Assembly (NCBI RefSeq): GCF_018371055.1
Contig: NZ_JAGYZD010000112.1
Location: forward strand, 1 to 5,537
Direction: 5' to 3'
Length of the DNA: 5,537 nucleotides
Origin: Finegoldia magna
Lineage (GTDB): Bacteria > Bacillota > Clostridia > Tissierellales > Peptoniphilaceae
Position 1 is the stretch's first letter; the number at the start of each line of letters is the position of its first letter. Shown here piece by piece: positions 5,450 through 5,537 of this stretch. The notes beneath the pieces were generated by a model, which saw only the letters and a list, made by a program, of their open reading frames with translations, did no database searches and had not been told where the DNA came from. A program made the translations under genes and the position numbers.

Positions 5450-5537
5450 CAAGGGCTATAAGCCCGAGTGATACCAACCAGCGTCTCAAGGCGCTGGTTT
5501 TCACTCCGTTCAAACCTAACTGTTTTTGCCACTTTAG
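5424..5537. mobile_element. GC-rich multi-hairpin block, possible IS200/IS605-type end (partial)
   Basis: Beyond the first hairpin (5424-5444), GGGCT/AGCCC (5453-5457, 5461-5465) forms a second. AACCAGCGTC/GGCGCTGGTT (5476-5485, 5490-5499; one T-G wobble) forms a third, flanked by GAGTGA/TCACTC (5466-5471, 5501-5506). GGTTTG (5442-5447) can pair with CAAACC (5511-5516) and enclose both, in competition with the first hairpin. GTTCAA occurs twice (5447-5452, 5508-5513). GC is 51 of the 100 bases 5421-5520, against 19 of 60 in 5341-5400. Such sub-terminal hairpins and base composition recall the ends, or the associated RNA, of IS200/IS605 elements. No transposase is in view and the block runs into the window edge, so a structured RNA or other repeat is equally possible. 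Confidence 0.35.

Noticed and set aside
5447..5516. tRNA or tRNA-like gene suggested by GTTCAA motifs and multiple stems
   Set aside because: There is no acceptor stem, anticodon arm geometry or CCA-compatible end; the stems do not fit a cloverleaf.
5424..5516. CRISPR array
   Set aside because: The palindromic units differ in sequence and are not regularly spaced direct repeats; no cas genes are present.

Overview
The window is AT-rich, densely packed bacterial DNA with every real gene on the + strand. Strong AAGGAGG-type Shine-Dalgarno sites, short overlaps between genes, two lipoproteins with Lys/Asp-rich bodies and a thiW-thiM-thiE salvage cluster point to a low-GC anaerobic Firmicute. 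A Peptoniphilaceae/Finegoldia-like organism is my best guess, from overall style rather than from a database match.

Region 1 (1-2390) is a tightly coupled thiamine-thiazole salvage operon. ThiW is the substrate-binding membrane component of a thiazole transporter, ThiM phosphorylates hydroxyethylthiazole (HET), and ThiE joins HET-phosphate to HMP-pyrophosphate to give thiamine phosphate. thiW/thiM overlap by 8 nt and thiM/thiE by 23 nt. A small lipoprotein resembling the DUF5301 family starts 2 nt after the thiE stop, so it is probably co-transcribed and translationally coupled. The operon promoter, and any TPP riboswitch, would lie left of the window.

Region 2 (2391-2697) has no convincing gene but is full of structure. 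It holds an imperfect palindrome of about 205 nt (2394-2600) that looks like a foldback or MITE-like repeat, then a Rho-independent terminator with a TTCG loop, a near-consensus sigma-A promoter (TTGCAT-17-TATAAT), and a 7+7+7 inverted repeat over the -10 box that is a good candidate operator.

Region 3 (2698-5414) starts with a YtrA-type short GntR regulator. It overlaps by 4 nt a 444-residue multi-pass membrane protein with a DUF5808-like motif and a C-terminal bacterial PH-like domain. Next, after 78 nt containing an AT-rich hairpin, comes a 318-residue lipoprotein of unknown function with beta-propeller-like periodicity. The likely circuit is an autoregulated GntR repressor controlling itself and the membrane protein, and possibly the lipoprotein.

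Region 4 (5415-5537) is a compact stretch with much higher GC (51 of the 100 bases 5421-5520, against 19 of the 60 bases 5341-5400). It contains three strong hairpins plus longer-range pairings. The first hairpin can act as terminator for the lipoprotein gene. The whole block resembles the structured end of an IS200/IS605-type element cut by the window edge, but no transposase is visible.
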